A DNA stretch of 64,000 nt, taken from Colias croceus (taxonomy: Eukaryota; Arthropoda; Insecta; Lepidoptera; Pieridae). This document shows, one piece after another, positions 10,401 to 21,500 of this stretch (its first letter is position 1; each line of letters opens with the position of its first letter). Position numbers and translations under genes: made by a program. The stretch is from the NCBI RefSeq assembly GCF_905220415.1, contig NC_059562.1, forward strand, positions 2,435,501 to 2,499,500, read 5' to 3'. The notes under the pieces were generated by a model. That model did no database searches, was not told where the DNA came from, and saw only the letters and a program-made list of their open reading frames with translations.

Positions 10401-12363
10401 TATGCACATAATATTATTAACTTAGTATTTTGATAAAAATCTATGTTCAATTATTATAATTTACCTTTTAGGATACTTATATTGCCTACAACATTTATTT
10501 TTTTGTCATTGTTTATTATTTGAATAGATCGTCAATTCATTAATGTTATAATTGAATAGATCGTCAATTCAATCAATGCTGGATATTATTCAAGCAGCTC
10601 TTAAACGACTCTTAACACAGAGCCTAGGCCCTTAATTAAACAACTGTGTTTTTTATAGATTGCAATGTGAACACTGTGACAAGAGATTTGGAATAAAGCG
10701 GGATTTAGAGAGACACATGAACAGAATTCATCTCAACATTAAGCCGTTTCAGTGTGATAAATGTGATAAGGTAAAAAATTTAAAAATTCCTTCAGGAAAA
10801 TATATAAATTTTTATGGAAGATTTAAAATGCGATAAAGTTAATTATAATTTAGTTTAATGTAAATACAGAACACATAAATGTAAAATTTCATGTAACAGT
10901 ATGGTGACAGTCCATAAAATATAGGGACTTGAAGTTGGTCTATTCTCAGAGTGACACTTAAATATTGAATAAAAATTGTTTCCTAGTAGCAAAATTTGTT
11001 ACCTCCAGTATTTTAAGCACTTTTACGTCAGAGCCCATATAAAATGTCCACCCTGTATATTCGTTAATTTAATACAGGCATATGTAAACCAATGGTCGCT
11101 AACAGAGCACAAGCGGTACACGCACGAAGGTGTGACCAGACCGCGCATGTTTCCCTGTTCCATGTGCGATAAGGTGTTTATGGTGAGCTTTATATTATTA
11201 CTAGCTGCTCCGCGCGGTTTCGCCCCCGTGGCTGTCCTGTTGGTCGTAGCGTGAACCTATAACCTTCCTCGATAAATGAGCTAACACCGAAAGAATTGTT
11301 CAAATCGGACCAGTAGTTCCCGAGATTAGCGCGTTCAAACAAACAAACATACAAACTTTTCAGCTTTCTATTATTAGTATAGATTTAATAGGATTTTAAG
11401 TATTGCAGTGTATAAAAATAAATCTATACATATAATAAATCTGTAGAAGGGTCAATTCTGTACATTGAAAATATTGAAAAAATAAATAGCAGGGGGTGTT
11501 ACTGGATCGATACCAAACCCAAATATGTGATTAAAAAAATTTTTGTCTGTCTGTCTGTCTGTCTGTCTGTATGTGAAGGCATCACGTGAAAACTAGCGGT
11601 TCGATTTCGATGAAACTTGGTATAATTATACCTTATTATCCTGGGCGTAAAATAGGATTTTATCCTTTTTATCCTGGAAAAATACGTAGAAAAAAATTAA
11701 TCTTAATTTTTCAGTTTTATCTATAGACGTTGTTCCGTAGAACCGCGAACACACGTTGCGTATTATTATAGGCCTAGCCGTATTTGGGAATTGGGTCCAA
11801 TAGATATTTATAAGATGTTATTGACAGAGATACTCAAAATGGAGAAATAACCATCCACGCGGAGACCGACATCCGCGCGGACGGAGTCGCGGGCGGAAGC
11901 TAGTTGAGAATAAAATTGATTGGGTCAATTATTGACGTAACTTCATAATACATATTATTGTCTTTGTCCTTTTAATGTTTGATACGCAATCTAGATTTTT
12001 AAGGAATATTCTTAAAACATATTTTGATTACAACGATAAAATATGTGCATTATTTGTAATTTCGTTTTATTTGCATGAAAATTTCCTACAAGTTAAAATT
12101 ATATTAAATAGATATCAGAATAATATCGATTAGAAAATTAAATCACGATAACAAATGATCCAAATGAAATTATTTCATTTTCACAGAGAAATTGCACCCG
12201 CAAAGCACACATGCGCACGCACACAGGCGAGCGACCGTTCAAATGCACAAAATGTTTAGCACAATTCAGCCAATCAGGTGTTCTCAATACACACATGAAG
12301 TTAGTGCATTTAAAACTCACGAGGGACGGACGACCAAAGAACGCAACTGCTGCTTTAAGATAA
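4425..12363 (+). CDS. ZAD-type zinc-finger protein with 11 C2H2 fingers, 13 exons
   Basis: Probable transcription regulator of 573 aa. Exons: 4425-4529, 4823-4930, 5311-5515, 6137-6319, 6799-6968, 7427-7512, 7898-8023, 8906-9022, 9728-9880, 10222-10296, 10659-10770, 11078-11182, 12187-12363 (TAA 12361-12363). Total 1,722 nt with every phase checked. Residues 1-71 form a divergent ZAD with CIAC and CYIC pairs. An acidic, lysine-rich linker spans exons 3-5. Eleven fingers follow from about residue 215, starting CEDC, CGMC, CSVC, CSLC, CDYC, CPQC, CVEC, CEHC, CDKC, CSMC and CTKC. Only fingers 10 and 11 are joined by a classic TGERP linker. Several introns cut a finger just after its second cysteine. 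Intron 3 holds two MITEs and introns 5 and 6 pentanucleotide arrays. Target genes are unknown. No orthologue name is offered. Confidence 0.92.
4971..5066 (+). mobile_element. Helitron-like element, subfamily A, 5' fragment
   Basis: Begins TCTATACTAATAATACAAAG and keeps the TTTGTTTGTATG and AGGAACTACTGG segments, then loses similarity near 5066. No CTAG end is found. It lies in intron 2 of the 13-exon gene. Confidence 0.45.
5100..5226 (+). repeat. retroelement-like fragment with poly(A) tail
   Basis: Sequence around GTGGTCAAGCGCTTCCCTAT is followed by AATAAAAAAAAAAAA, the layout of a LINE or SINE 3' end. It is in intron 2 of the 13-exon gene. The family is not identified. Confidence 0.45.
5667..5799. 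mobile_element. PIF/Harbinger-type MITE, 133 bp
   Basis: Ends are GGGCACTTTCAATTTATGCG and its near-exact reverse complement. TTA is duplicated on both sides (5664-5666 and 5800-5802), the three-base target typical of Harbinger elements. The core is GC-rich. It lies in intron 3 of the 13-exon gene. Confidence 0.65.
5930..6097. mobile_element. foldback MITE, about 168 bp
   Basis: Inverted ends start GGCCATCC and share ACATCTGCCGAACAA-like and GTGACAAACAAC segments over about 50 bases, leaving only a short centre. The right arm carries a small insertion. It is the second MITE in the same intron. Confidence 0.6.
6403..6571 (+). mobile_element. Helitron-like element, subfamily C
   Basis: Starts TCTAATATATAAAAATC and ends GGGGCGGACCGCTAG. 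Subfamily C is marked by ATTCCTTGAAGTACGAGGAT. It lies in intron 4 of the 13-exon gene and is followed three bases later by a second copy. Confidence 0.65.
6575..6686 (+). mobile_element. Helitron-like element, subfamily C, shortened
   Basis: Starts TCTATATAAAAATGCC, keeps the CCTTGAAGTATGAGGA core and ends in CTAG at 6683-6686, but lacks the GC hairpin. It is the downstream member of a head-to-tail pair. Confidence 0.55.
7020..7140 (+). repeat. (TCCCA)n pentanucleotide microsatellite
   Basis: More than 20 TCCCA units with a few TCTCA variants, 50 bp downstream of the exon 5 donor of the 13-exon gene. The SHPIP-type reading frame it produces is an artefact of the repeat. Confidence 0.95.
7223..7401 (-). 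mobile_element. Helitron-like element, subfamily A
   Basis: CTAG at the left and the complement of TCTATACTAATATTATAA at the right, ending 25 bp before the exon 6 acceptor of the 13-exon gene. Confidence 0.65.
7676..7780 (+). repeat. imperfect (TCACA)n pentanucleotide array
   Basis: Degenerate CATCA/TCACA units in intron 6 of the 13-exon gene. It is the second pentanucleotide array of this gene, one intron after the TCCCA array. Confidence 0.8.
9055..9386. repeat. pair of direct repeats ending in AAGAAGTTTCACTTC
   Basis: Two copies, about 9055-9135 and 9306-9386, share CCATGACGTGACGG and GCCTAAAGAAGTTTCACTTC. A reversed GTGAAACTTCTTC occurs between them at about 9276. The motif matches the ends of the elements at 13879-14053 and 61495-61702, so these are probably related foldback fragments. 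Intron 8 of the 13-exon gene. Confidence 0.55.
9404..9602 (+). mobile_element. Helitron-like element, subfamily A
   Basis: Starts TCTATACTAATATTATAAAG and ends with a GC-rich segment and CTAG (9599-9602). It lies in intron 8 of the 13-exon gene. Confidence 0.65.
9640..9705 (+). repeat. LINE-like 3' tail with TTCTA repeats
   Basis: Sequence around TTTTTACTGCGAATAAATTC runs into TTCTATTCTATTCTATT, the layout of a non-LTR retrotransposon tail. It is close upstream of exon 9 of the 13-exon gene. Confidence 0.4.
11201..11383 (-). mobile_element. Helitron-like element, subfamily A
   Basis: CTAG at 11201-11204 lies only 18 bp downstream of the exon 12 donor of the 13-exon gene. The right end is the complement of TCTATACTAATA. 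Confidence 0.65.
11423..11903 (+). mobile_element. Helitron-like element, subfamily F, 481 bp
   Basis: Starts TCTATACATATAATAAATCT and ends GCGGGCGGAAGCTAG. It contains a (GTCT)n microsatellite of about six units near its 5' third. A near-identical copy is at 39815-40306. It is the longest Helitron-like family in the window and fills intron 12. Confidence 0.7.
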
Positions 12364-12533
12364 TGTAAATTAAACCTTAATACAAGGGCATAAAATCGAG
12401 AATCCTTCAAAGAACAGGTTCTTTAGGAAATCTTCAATTGAAGAATGGAAGAAGCGATTGACCAATAGTAGCGAAGCAATTTCGCTTGCAAAGTGGAACA
12501 TCGAATTTTCATTTTGAAATGTACTATGGTCTT

Positions 12534-12543
12534 AATAAATAAA
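12534..12543 (+). terminator. candidate poly(A) signals of the 13-exon gene
   Basis: Overlapping AATAAATAAA, 171 nt after the stop codon. The call is positional; the cleavage site is not known. Confidence 0.4.
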
Positions 12544-12667
12544 ATATGGCATCTATAAAAGTCATAGTGGCATCGCCTGAAAAAAAAAGGTCGCTTAATT
12601 ATACAGGACATACTGAAAAAGCTATGTTGCCATCGTAAAGTCTACATAGACCAGAGTGACTTAAAAC

Positions 12668-12838
12668 TAAAAAAACGACGTGTTTCACTCGGGGACTGCC
12701 GCGGTAAAGCTATTGCATGCTATGCCTTCAAGCCACACCTCCGCCCGTCGGAGTGGGGAGCGTGAGGTTTATTCGTTACGGAATTTCTCGATTCGGTCCC
12801 CGCGCCCATGGCCCGCGATAGAAGCTACGCAATAGCTT
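12668..12838 (-). repeat. GC-rich self-closing element G, copy 1
   Basis: One of four copies (others at 34295, 36887 and 57049). Read on the minus strand it begins near AAGCTATTGCGTAGCTTC and ends GGGGACTGCCGCGG-type sequence plus ACGTCG and a T run. Its GC content far exceeds its surroundings. No coding or known RNA identity is recognised. Confidence 0.6.
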
Positions 12839-13878
12839 AAAAAAATTTTCATCAGGACTATGGCCCATAAATAGTGTGTCATCTTGAAAAATCTTTAAAC
12901 AACAGTTTTTTTCTAGATGAGGTAGTCAGAAAAATACTAATGACTTGTTTTATTTTTTTTTTCTTCCTAACACAATTTAATATAATACGATAATTGTTAA
13001 TATTGTGTATAATTTTATTTATTAGAGTAATATATTGAATTTTATTAAATGAATGTGTTTTAGTTTTCACCCTTTTTTACATTTCATCTTCATATGGCAA
13101 TACTATAAACGATCTGTCAAAACCTTTGCTTAAGAACTATGCTAATTAATTGTAACTTGGGTATATTCTGTGGCTGTGGCTTTATTACATCCAAGATTAC
13201 ATCGTTAAATTTGGAGAAAATTGATAGACGTCAAATGTTGCCTATTAAATTGGTTCCACTCAAGTTCCACTATATACCTCTACATACTGAAAATCATGTA
13301 AAGTTTTATAATTATGTTTTTAATTGCAATGTAACAGCAAAGAATACATAATAGTAGCGAACGCTAGTAAAAGTAATTTGTTTCATCGGCATCTCAACTA
13401 AATTTCTAATAGGCAAAGTGCATTTATTTAATAAATGCCAAGGTATGCTAAGGATAAGGAAATCTGTACGAGGGGCTTGTATCCAATAAAATAAAACAAG
13501 TATTATTTTTTAAACATTTAATGAAGTGATTACTCCTTAAGCTACATAAATATTTGACATTCATCGATAAACAACATTATTTTTACAATCTCTCACATAA
13601 TAAGGGTAACCTGGATGTTATAATTATAATTAATAATCACATTGTAACGAAATAATTATATTATTTAATAATGTGTACTGGGTTATATGTCAAATTATAT
13701 TTTGCAAGAGCTGAATATGTTTTAATAACTTTTAAGAGAGTATTATTATTTATTATGCGTTTTTAACTCAGATTAATAATTGTACTATTCTTTATAATTA
13801 TGTATAAATACAAGGATATAGTACTTTTAATTATTGTAGATATATTCTGCTATAATCAAGAAATTGGTAAAATATTTT
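12839..13878. other. intergenic, nothing recognised
   Basis: AT-rich sequence between the convergent zinc-finger and transporter genes. Only short open frames without protein-like composition are present. Confidence 0.5.
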
Positions 13879-14053
13879 TGAAGTGAAACTTCTTTATCGG
13901 GGTTGGACAAAAATTTAGGGTAACATTTTTGCGAAACGCTGTAGGCGTGACATTTTTGCGTTACGCCGTAGGCGTGACATTTTTGCGTTACGCGCCAACT
14001 TTTTATTATCCCTTAGTTTCACTTCTTACGTGTGTACTCTAGTACACGCACAC
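13879..14053. mobile_element. short element with three internal 27-bp repeats
   Basis: Begins TTGAAGTGAAACTTCTT and ends near GTACACGCACAC. Inside are three units of GACATTTTTGCGTTACGCCG type, spaced 27 bases apart. The element at 61495-61702 is a reverse-oriented relative with the same ends. This is probably a MITE or foldback element. Confidence 0.5.
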
Positions 14054-15150
14054 ATTTTTTTTAATATTTAATTAGTATTTAATACAATAAATATTTTCGC
14101 TACATTTGGGGTACACAATCGTTTAATAATAATCGATTATAATAATTGCAATAATTGTTTGTAAAACGCCATACATCTACGAATGTTCACTTTTTATAGA
14201 AATTGACTCGTTAAACATTTATAATGATTATTTATTATAGATTACAGACGAACACTTAGTTTTTTGAAATCCACACACTTCTGTTGTTGCATCGATAAAA
14301 GTTTTATTAAATATAATTATAGGTAAGTAAGTATGTAAACACTACTAATATTTGATTTATAGATAGAATCGAAAAATAATGTAAATAGGTTAGGCCAAGA
14401 ATTTACGTTTTTTGGTATAAAACTACAGTACATTGTAAAGTTTTCAAGAAATGTAAATTTGTGGAAAATCTTTGGTCTCGGATAGAACACAGAGTATTAC
14501 GTATCTAATAAACATTTTTATAAATGCATTTACAACTAAAATTGATCAAAATAACCAAATCAACTTAACTAAATCATAAACCTATTAAAGCTATAAAACC
14601 AAAGTAACATTTCTTAAACTACGATATGTTGGTAATCATTCTTAGTGTTATACAATGTTATGAACAGAAATATACAATGCACATTAAATGTGAAATCGAC
14701 GAAATGTATGCGATACAAAGTGAACATGTATTAATCTTTAAAATTTGTAACAGACAGTTTGAAAACGACTATATTAAGACGTGTCCTGTGGCGTCGTTAT
14801 ACACAATACAACATTTAGATAAAATTACGCTATTAACTCTAATTATTATAAGCTGAAAAATATTTTATATCTACTAAAATACTCCATTACTACAGCTATA
14901 ATAGACAAAAACTTTGAAAATATATTGAATATTATTTGATAAGTATAAATCGATTATGCAAATAATACTACAAGTTACTACGCGTAAAATACACTTAAAG
15001 CATCCTAAATGGAAGACGATAATATATAGTTAACTTTAATTACCTAATTAAATCGCATTGTAAACTTAACTTGAAAATATAGCGTAAAACAAACATACAT
15101 GAACGCGTCGCGACGCACCCAGAACGAAACTTAATTATAATTAATAATAA
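14054..15150. other. intergenic, AT-rich, nothing recognised
   Basis: Downstream flank of the transporter gene. It holds many AATAAA-like strings on both strands, so a poly(A) site cannot be chosen. No gene or repeat family is recognised. Confidence 0.4.
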
Positions 15151-15400
15151 TAATGGCACGTCGATTATACGACTTAATATTTAATAATGTCATCTTGAGT
15201 ATGCGGCTTAAATAATTATTAATAGCACGCCTATTATACAGGCTGATAATTATTTGGCACGCCAGTTATACAGCTTAAATAAATATGGCACGTCGAGTAT
15301 ACGATTTATATAATTTTTATTTAGCACGTTCAATATAATATGGCTAAGTAATTATTTTGGCACGCTAATTATACAGCTCAAATAATAACGACACTATTGA
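15151..15400 (-). repeat. degenerate tandem array of about 34 bp in the transporter 3' flank
   Basis: The core GGCACG or AGCACG recurs at 15156, 15225, 15257, 15288, 15324 and 15360, each followed by a TTATACRGCTTAAAT-like stretch. A degenerate copy without GCACG lies near 15190 and another near 15392. Spacings are 69, 32, 31, 36 and 36. The array lies 120-370 nt beyond the stop codon, so it is probably in the 3' UTR. A minus-strand AATAAA at 15322-15317 falls within it. Confidence 0.65.
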
Positions 15401-15520
15401 TTAAACAACTTAATTAATGATAAATAATACTGCGGATAAATACTTTTAAATATTTGGCACAAAATTTAAACGTTGTGCGTTTTGTTTGCAAGTAAAGTGG
15501 AATCTCGTTTGAGATCATGT

Positions 15521-18500
15521 TTAGGCTTTGCCGTGTTTGGCTTGCTCCTCTGCTTGCATCTTAGTGCGTAGAGCTGGCACATCTTCCGGGATGCGGACGA
15601 TCGTGTGGAATTTCTGTAAATAAGTATGTATGTATAATCTGTGTATATAATATGGAATAAATTACCTTTAAATAGATGTTATACCTTTTGTAATCTCTAC
15701 CTTTTTGAATTATTCTTCTTATGTGATAAATGAGGTTTCGATTTTTGCATTAATATAAAGGCGACAGCGCTAAATCAGAATAAATAATTCATTTTAATAG
15801 GTAGTAATTAATTGAGGATTTAATATCAATATAGGAATAATAAGTAGACCTTATGAAAGATTAAACACTATATACAGAGGATTTACTAGATTATAGAGAT
15901 TATTTAGTAAAGATTGCCCGGTAGAGATTGCTGTTCAGCAACAAGGCCGCCTTGTACAAATGATGCCTTTTCGTTGTTCTTTTTTTTGGCATGTCCATGT
16001 TTGTACAAATAAATAAATAAAAGATTATAGAGATTATCATTAGGTAATAGGTAGTAAAGATTGCCCGGCAGAGATTGCTGTTCAGCAACAAGGCCGCCTT
16101 GTACAAATGATGTTTTTTTGTGAAAGTGCTTTTTTCCGCTTTGTCCATGTTTGTACAAATAAATAAATAAATACCTCCATAGCAGTCCCCGGGGTGACCC
16201 TCCACAGGTACAGCATGTACCCCGGAATGCACAGCATGGAGGACAGCGCAGTGAACCAGCCGAACGCGTGCGACCACCACGGGTACTCGTAGTTCATGTA
16301 CTTTATTGGTGTCCATTGCACCAGGTTGAAGATGAATACGCTCTGCGGGGTAAGGTTTGTATAATAGGAAAATTGATCGTGTTTTTCATACATATAAATA
16401 ACAAACACAACCAGAAATAACACAAACAAAAGAATTGGATTAGAATGTGATAAAATATTGTGTAGCTGTGAAACCGGCTGTTTGTAAAATGACAAATCTT
16501 CTTAATATATATAAATCTCGTGTCACAATGTTTGTCCTAAATGGACTCATAGACCACTTAACCGATTATAATAAAATTCGCATACCATGTGCAGTTCGAT
16601 CCAACTTTAGAGACAGGATAGTTTAAATCTAAAATCGTTTTAGAGAAAGCGGGCGAAGCCGAGGGCGGTAAACCAGTATATGAATAAGAATGGCGATTGG
16701 TGAATTTGGAAATAAGGAATAATTCAATTAAGTAGTTACTTTGGTTAAATTTTCGATGATTTTGTGGAAAAAGCTCTGATGTCTAATTTCAAAATCGTTA
16801 TATTTCCAAATACACATCCGATTACCTAAAGTAGTAATTTTCTAGGAATGTCGATTTAAAAACAACACAATGGACATTCTAATAGCTTACAATAGCGCAT
16901 CTATTCAAATGAATGATTGACCCATTATTTGCTACGTTCATAAGAGCACAGGTACCGAAGTAATGACACTATTGCGCGTGAGTTTCAATAAGAAATCTTT
17001 TCTACATTCGTACTATTTTTGGTGCTTTAAAAAAGGGCAGACTAACTATTCCAAAATTTGCGTTCTTTGCTGCATAATCAAACGAATCATTCATTGCTTA
17101 AGAAGTAAAATTTATAGAAAAACCAATATTTTCAAAATACGTAACGGCTTCTACAAAATGTAATAAACATTATTTGTAACCAAAACAAAATAATATCAGT
17201 GAACATAGAAGATTTATAAGTAGTCGATAGTAGAATTTTTGATACTCACAATACAAATAGCAGGCGTGAAGCCAACCCAGCAGAACTTCCACCAAATAGT
17301 GGGGTAGTAGCCGATCATCTCCTTGATGCCGTCGTAGAAGCGGTTAACCCCAAACGCCCAAGAGATGGAGACACATTCGAAGAAGATCAGGAACAGCAGG
17401 CAGAAGCCAGATACCGCGTACGAGTCCAAGATTTGGAACACGTACATACCACCCTGGGAAGAGAGATTTTATTCATCATACAATAGGGATAAGTTTGTGA
17501 TAAATATCACAACATAGTATGTATAAAACAAAGTCGCTTTCTCTGTCCCTAAGTCCCTTTGTATGCTTAAATCTTTAAAACTACGCAACGGATTTGGATG
17601 CGGTTTTTTTTTAATAGATAGAGTGATTCAAGAGGAAGGTTTTTGTATATAATTTATTAGGTTTTAGACAAAGCGGGCGAAGCCGCGGGCGGTAAGCTAG
17701 TTTATTATAAACAACATGCAAAAGATTGAGCTCAAATAAAAATCATGGCATAATGATTTCAATATGCGTACAATTTTAATTAGGGTGTAAACAAAGATTA
17801 AATTTAACTCAGCAGGAAAAAATTGGAATCAAAATCTTTAGTCTCTTGAGTAACTGAACACAATACCAATCTTACCTCAGAAATACACGACAGTCCGACC
17901 AAATAAGAGATGACGCAAGTGATAGCAATGAATATTTCTTTCCTCCGTCTAAGAAGTTTGGGCCACTCGTCAATAACAGCGGTGATGAAGCCTTCCATGG
18001 TACAGAACTGGCTGTCCAGACCGATGAGGAGCAACATGAAGAAGAACAGACAAGACCAGAGAGAGGCTCCTGGGAGTTGGAGCACAGCTGATGGGTACGC
18101 CAGGAAAGCTAAGCCGGGACCTGTAAGCAGTGTTATAATTAGTAGATGGAGTTGTAGTTAGTAATGTTTCTGTAGATATTATCCTACTAATATTATAAAT
18201 GCGAAAGTTTGTATGGATGTATGGATGTTTGTTACTCTTTCACGTAAAAACTACTGAACCGATTACAATTAAATTTAGCACACATATAGAGGATAACTTG
18301 GATTAACACATAGGATAGTTTTTATCCCGGAAATCCCACGGGAACGGGAACTATGCGGGTTTTCCTTTGCAAACGCGGGCGAAGCCGCGGGGGGAAATCT
18401 AGTACGTTATAAATTTTATAAACATTTTAAAGTCTGCGTGTATACAAATTGTGCGATATATATCTTGCTAATTCTTCGTTCAATTTCATTTAATTTAATT

Positions 18501-21500
18501 AAATATAAAGTTAAATGATGCTTAGCTATAAACTTGTTCGATGGCTTCAAAGATAAAATCGTCCAGAAAAATGGGCATCTCCTAGAAAATGTTGATGATA
18601 ATGATGATAAAATACCTGAAGCAGCTACTTCAGCGACGGGTCGCTGTTGTTCGTGGGCCATGAATCCAACCACAGAGAATATCACAAATCCAGCGAACAT
18701 AGACGTACTTGAGTTTACAGTGCACACTATCAGAGCGTCTCTGAAATAAAGATTAATATGAGGACCAATTCATATGAAAATTATCGGAAGTTTTTATAGC
18801 AGGTAAACTTTTAATTGTCTGGTACACATTTTATTACAGGATAAGTCAATAATTTAATGATGATATACAAATTTAGGTACCTACCTATAGAATTTAATAT
18901 AATGTTGACTTAAATGGTAAGTAATAAGGTACTAATAAATCCATTAAGAGACTTCAATCGAATAGTTATTAATTTGATTCATTTGCTTAATTTCTAACTT
19001 ACTTGTACACATTATTAGTGAACTTGTTATAACTGCCTAGGGCAACCAGAGTTCCCAGACCCAGACCATACGAGAAGAAGATCTGCGTCACAGCATCTAT
19101 CCACACTTCGGACTCCATAAGTTTCGACATGTTCGGCATTATATAGAACTTGATGCCTTCCATCGCTCCGGGCAAGGTTATTCCTGGAAAGAAATGTGAT
19201 TAGAAATATTGCAAATAATATTATGAAAAATCACAGGAGTTCAGTTCTAGCAAAACAACATAGTGAAGATGATGAGAACATCCAATTTTTTTAATACAAA
19301 TTAAAGTATATATTTCGAAAAACATAATATTCTACTCATCTTTATAATAAAAATCATTTATAGGTTAAAGCACAGACTAATAATAATATACTACGTATAC
19401 AATTAAAGTGTTTTTACAATAGGCATGACGAAAGATTTTGAAATCCTCTTCCATAATGTGTGTATACGTTTACTATACAAGAAAAACCCTACATTTCGGT
19501 AATATACTTAAATTTAACGAAGATAAAAGCCATTTTCAAAAAATATTTATTAACTGTGCCAAAACAGCTCGCAGGTGTCATGGCGTATGCGTGACGTCAC
19601 TCTTTGGTAAATACGTAATTATTTGTACGCATTGCGAAGAAAATTAAAGAAATATTTATTTAATATGTGTTATAGAAACGAATTTCAAAGTTTATAAGTA
19701 GTGTGCAGTATTGCAGTGTGAATCCACATAAAAATAATGCTCAAAAATGTGTTAGTAATTATTTCAAGCGAGAAAATAATAAGAAATTATTGTATAAAGT
19801 TGGCGCGGAGAACCCCGAAACCACGTATTCGTGAATTCGCAATTATATTTCTGTTCTGAGTCGATAAAGCATACGTGAAACAATAGAAAATAAATAAAAA
19901 TGCGTATTCTCAACATATTCATAACAACAAAATACATCTGACGTGAGTTGTTTACTTAATCGTGACGTCACGCGTGTTTTAGTCAAAATGGCGAACTGCA
20001 GAATTTCAATGTTTTATTTTATTGATAATCTCATTAATCTTAATGTTTTTAAGATTTTTAAGTCACTATATTTAATTTATTTATTATACATTTTCCCTTA
20101 AAAACACTAATACGATCATTTATGAATACTGTCGTCATGCCTACAATCAAATTGACAAAGCGATTTAAAACTCTCTAAACACTCATCACTATTGTGTGAT
20201 TGTGATATCACACAATAGTGATGAGTGTTTAGAGTTGGAGAGAGAGAGTGTTTAGAGTCCTATGCCTATCTTCCCAGTTAAAACCTGAAAGCCTTACCTC
20301 TAATGAGCAGCACGGTAAGCAAGAAGTACGGGAACAGAGCGGTGAAGTACACCACTTTACCAGTCCACCGCACGCCCTTCCAGATGCAGAAGTAGCACAA
20401 CACCCACACGAGCAGTAGTGTTCCTGCTAGTTCCCAGCGAATGTTGCCGATGTGCTCGATGCCACTTGAGATTTGGAGGGCTCGACGTCTAGTGGAGTAA
20501 AAAGAATAGCAGTGGATAATTTGAATTATTAATTAATTGTAAATAATATGAGGTGATGAAAACAGGTAAATAATGAGATAAAAATAGATTACTACGAGGA
20601 TTCATTGTTGTGTGTGCAGTGTGAAAGTGAGTAAGTATTGATAAGTAAGGACTTATTCAAATCGAAAGGTAAAGATCGTGCGTAAAGTATGTAATGCTGA
20701 TATTATGTGTTTTAAAAATGGAGGACATTCAAAATCACTTATATTAGTATTTTAGAACACTGATGGTATAATTTAGAGGGGAAACTGTTCGTTTATATCC
20801 TATACCTATTTGATAATATTCCGATATTCGGTCAATAGTTACTTACTCCCAGAATTCCTTAACAGGGTCAGAAAGCACAGCTTTGCTGACATTCCTGCCG
20901 TTGAGCGTGCAGTAGGTGGTCATGTTCATCGAGGACCAGCAAGTGAGGTTCTTACGGTCGTAGGGGTTCACGCACGTGTCCGTGTTCCAATAATTGTCGC
21001 AGTTTCGCCATGGCAAGTCTGTAGAATATACGAGTTTTATATGTTGAGAATAGACCATATCATTTCACATATTTTGAACACTGGAAGTAATAGGTAGTAG
21101 TAGAGAATAGAGTGACTGGTCGAAATTCGTCCATCATATCACTGTACAAAAAGTAGAAACAATATGTATTAATGTATTTATTTATTTATTTATTCAAAGG
21201 TTTACCAGTAATTGTTACACAAAATAAACAAGTATACATAAAAGTATACATAAAATTAATCTTAAAACATAAAAGTAATCTTAATGTTAACATGTCATGA
21301 TTAAGTTGTAACTAGAAATTATATTAAAAAGTGTTTTTAGGTGAACTTTTAAGCTGAAAATCGAATAGGGTTAGTGAAAATAGGTAGCAATAGCTCATAT
21401 AGATAATTGAATGTGAATATTACCTGATCGCATCGACATAAAGAAGTAGAAGATCGCCCAAGCCAGGATAACAATGTAGTACACGTTCATCCAGCATGAC

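Noticed and set aside
13139..13351. 70-codon open frame in the convergent intergenic region
   Set aside because: AT-rich chance frame without domain, neighbours or conservation evidence.
15900..16495. Open frames overlapping the last Gat intron
   Set aside because: They run through retroelement tails and cross a true exon-intron border; only 16175-16342 is coding.
18534..18749. Plus-strand frame opposite Gat exon 7
   Set aside because: Shadow of the transporter exon, which is fixed by phase and homology on the minus strand.
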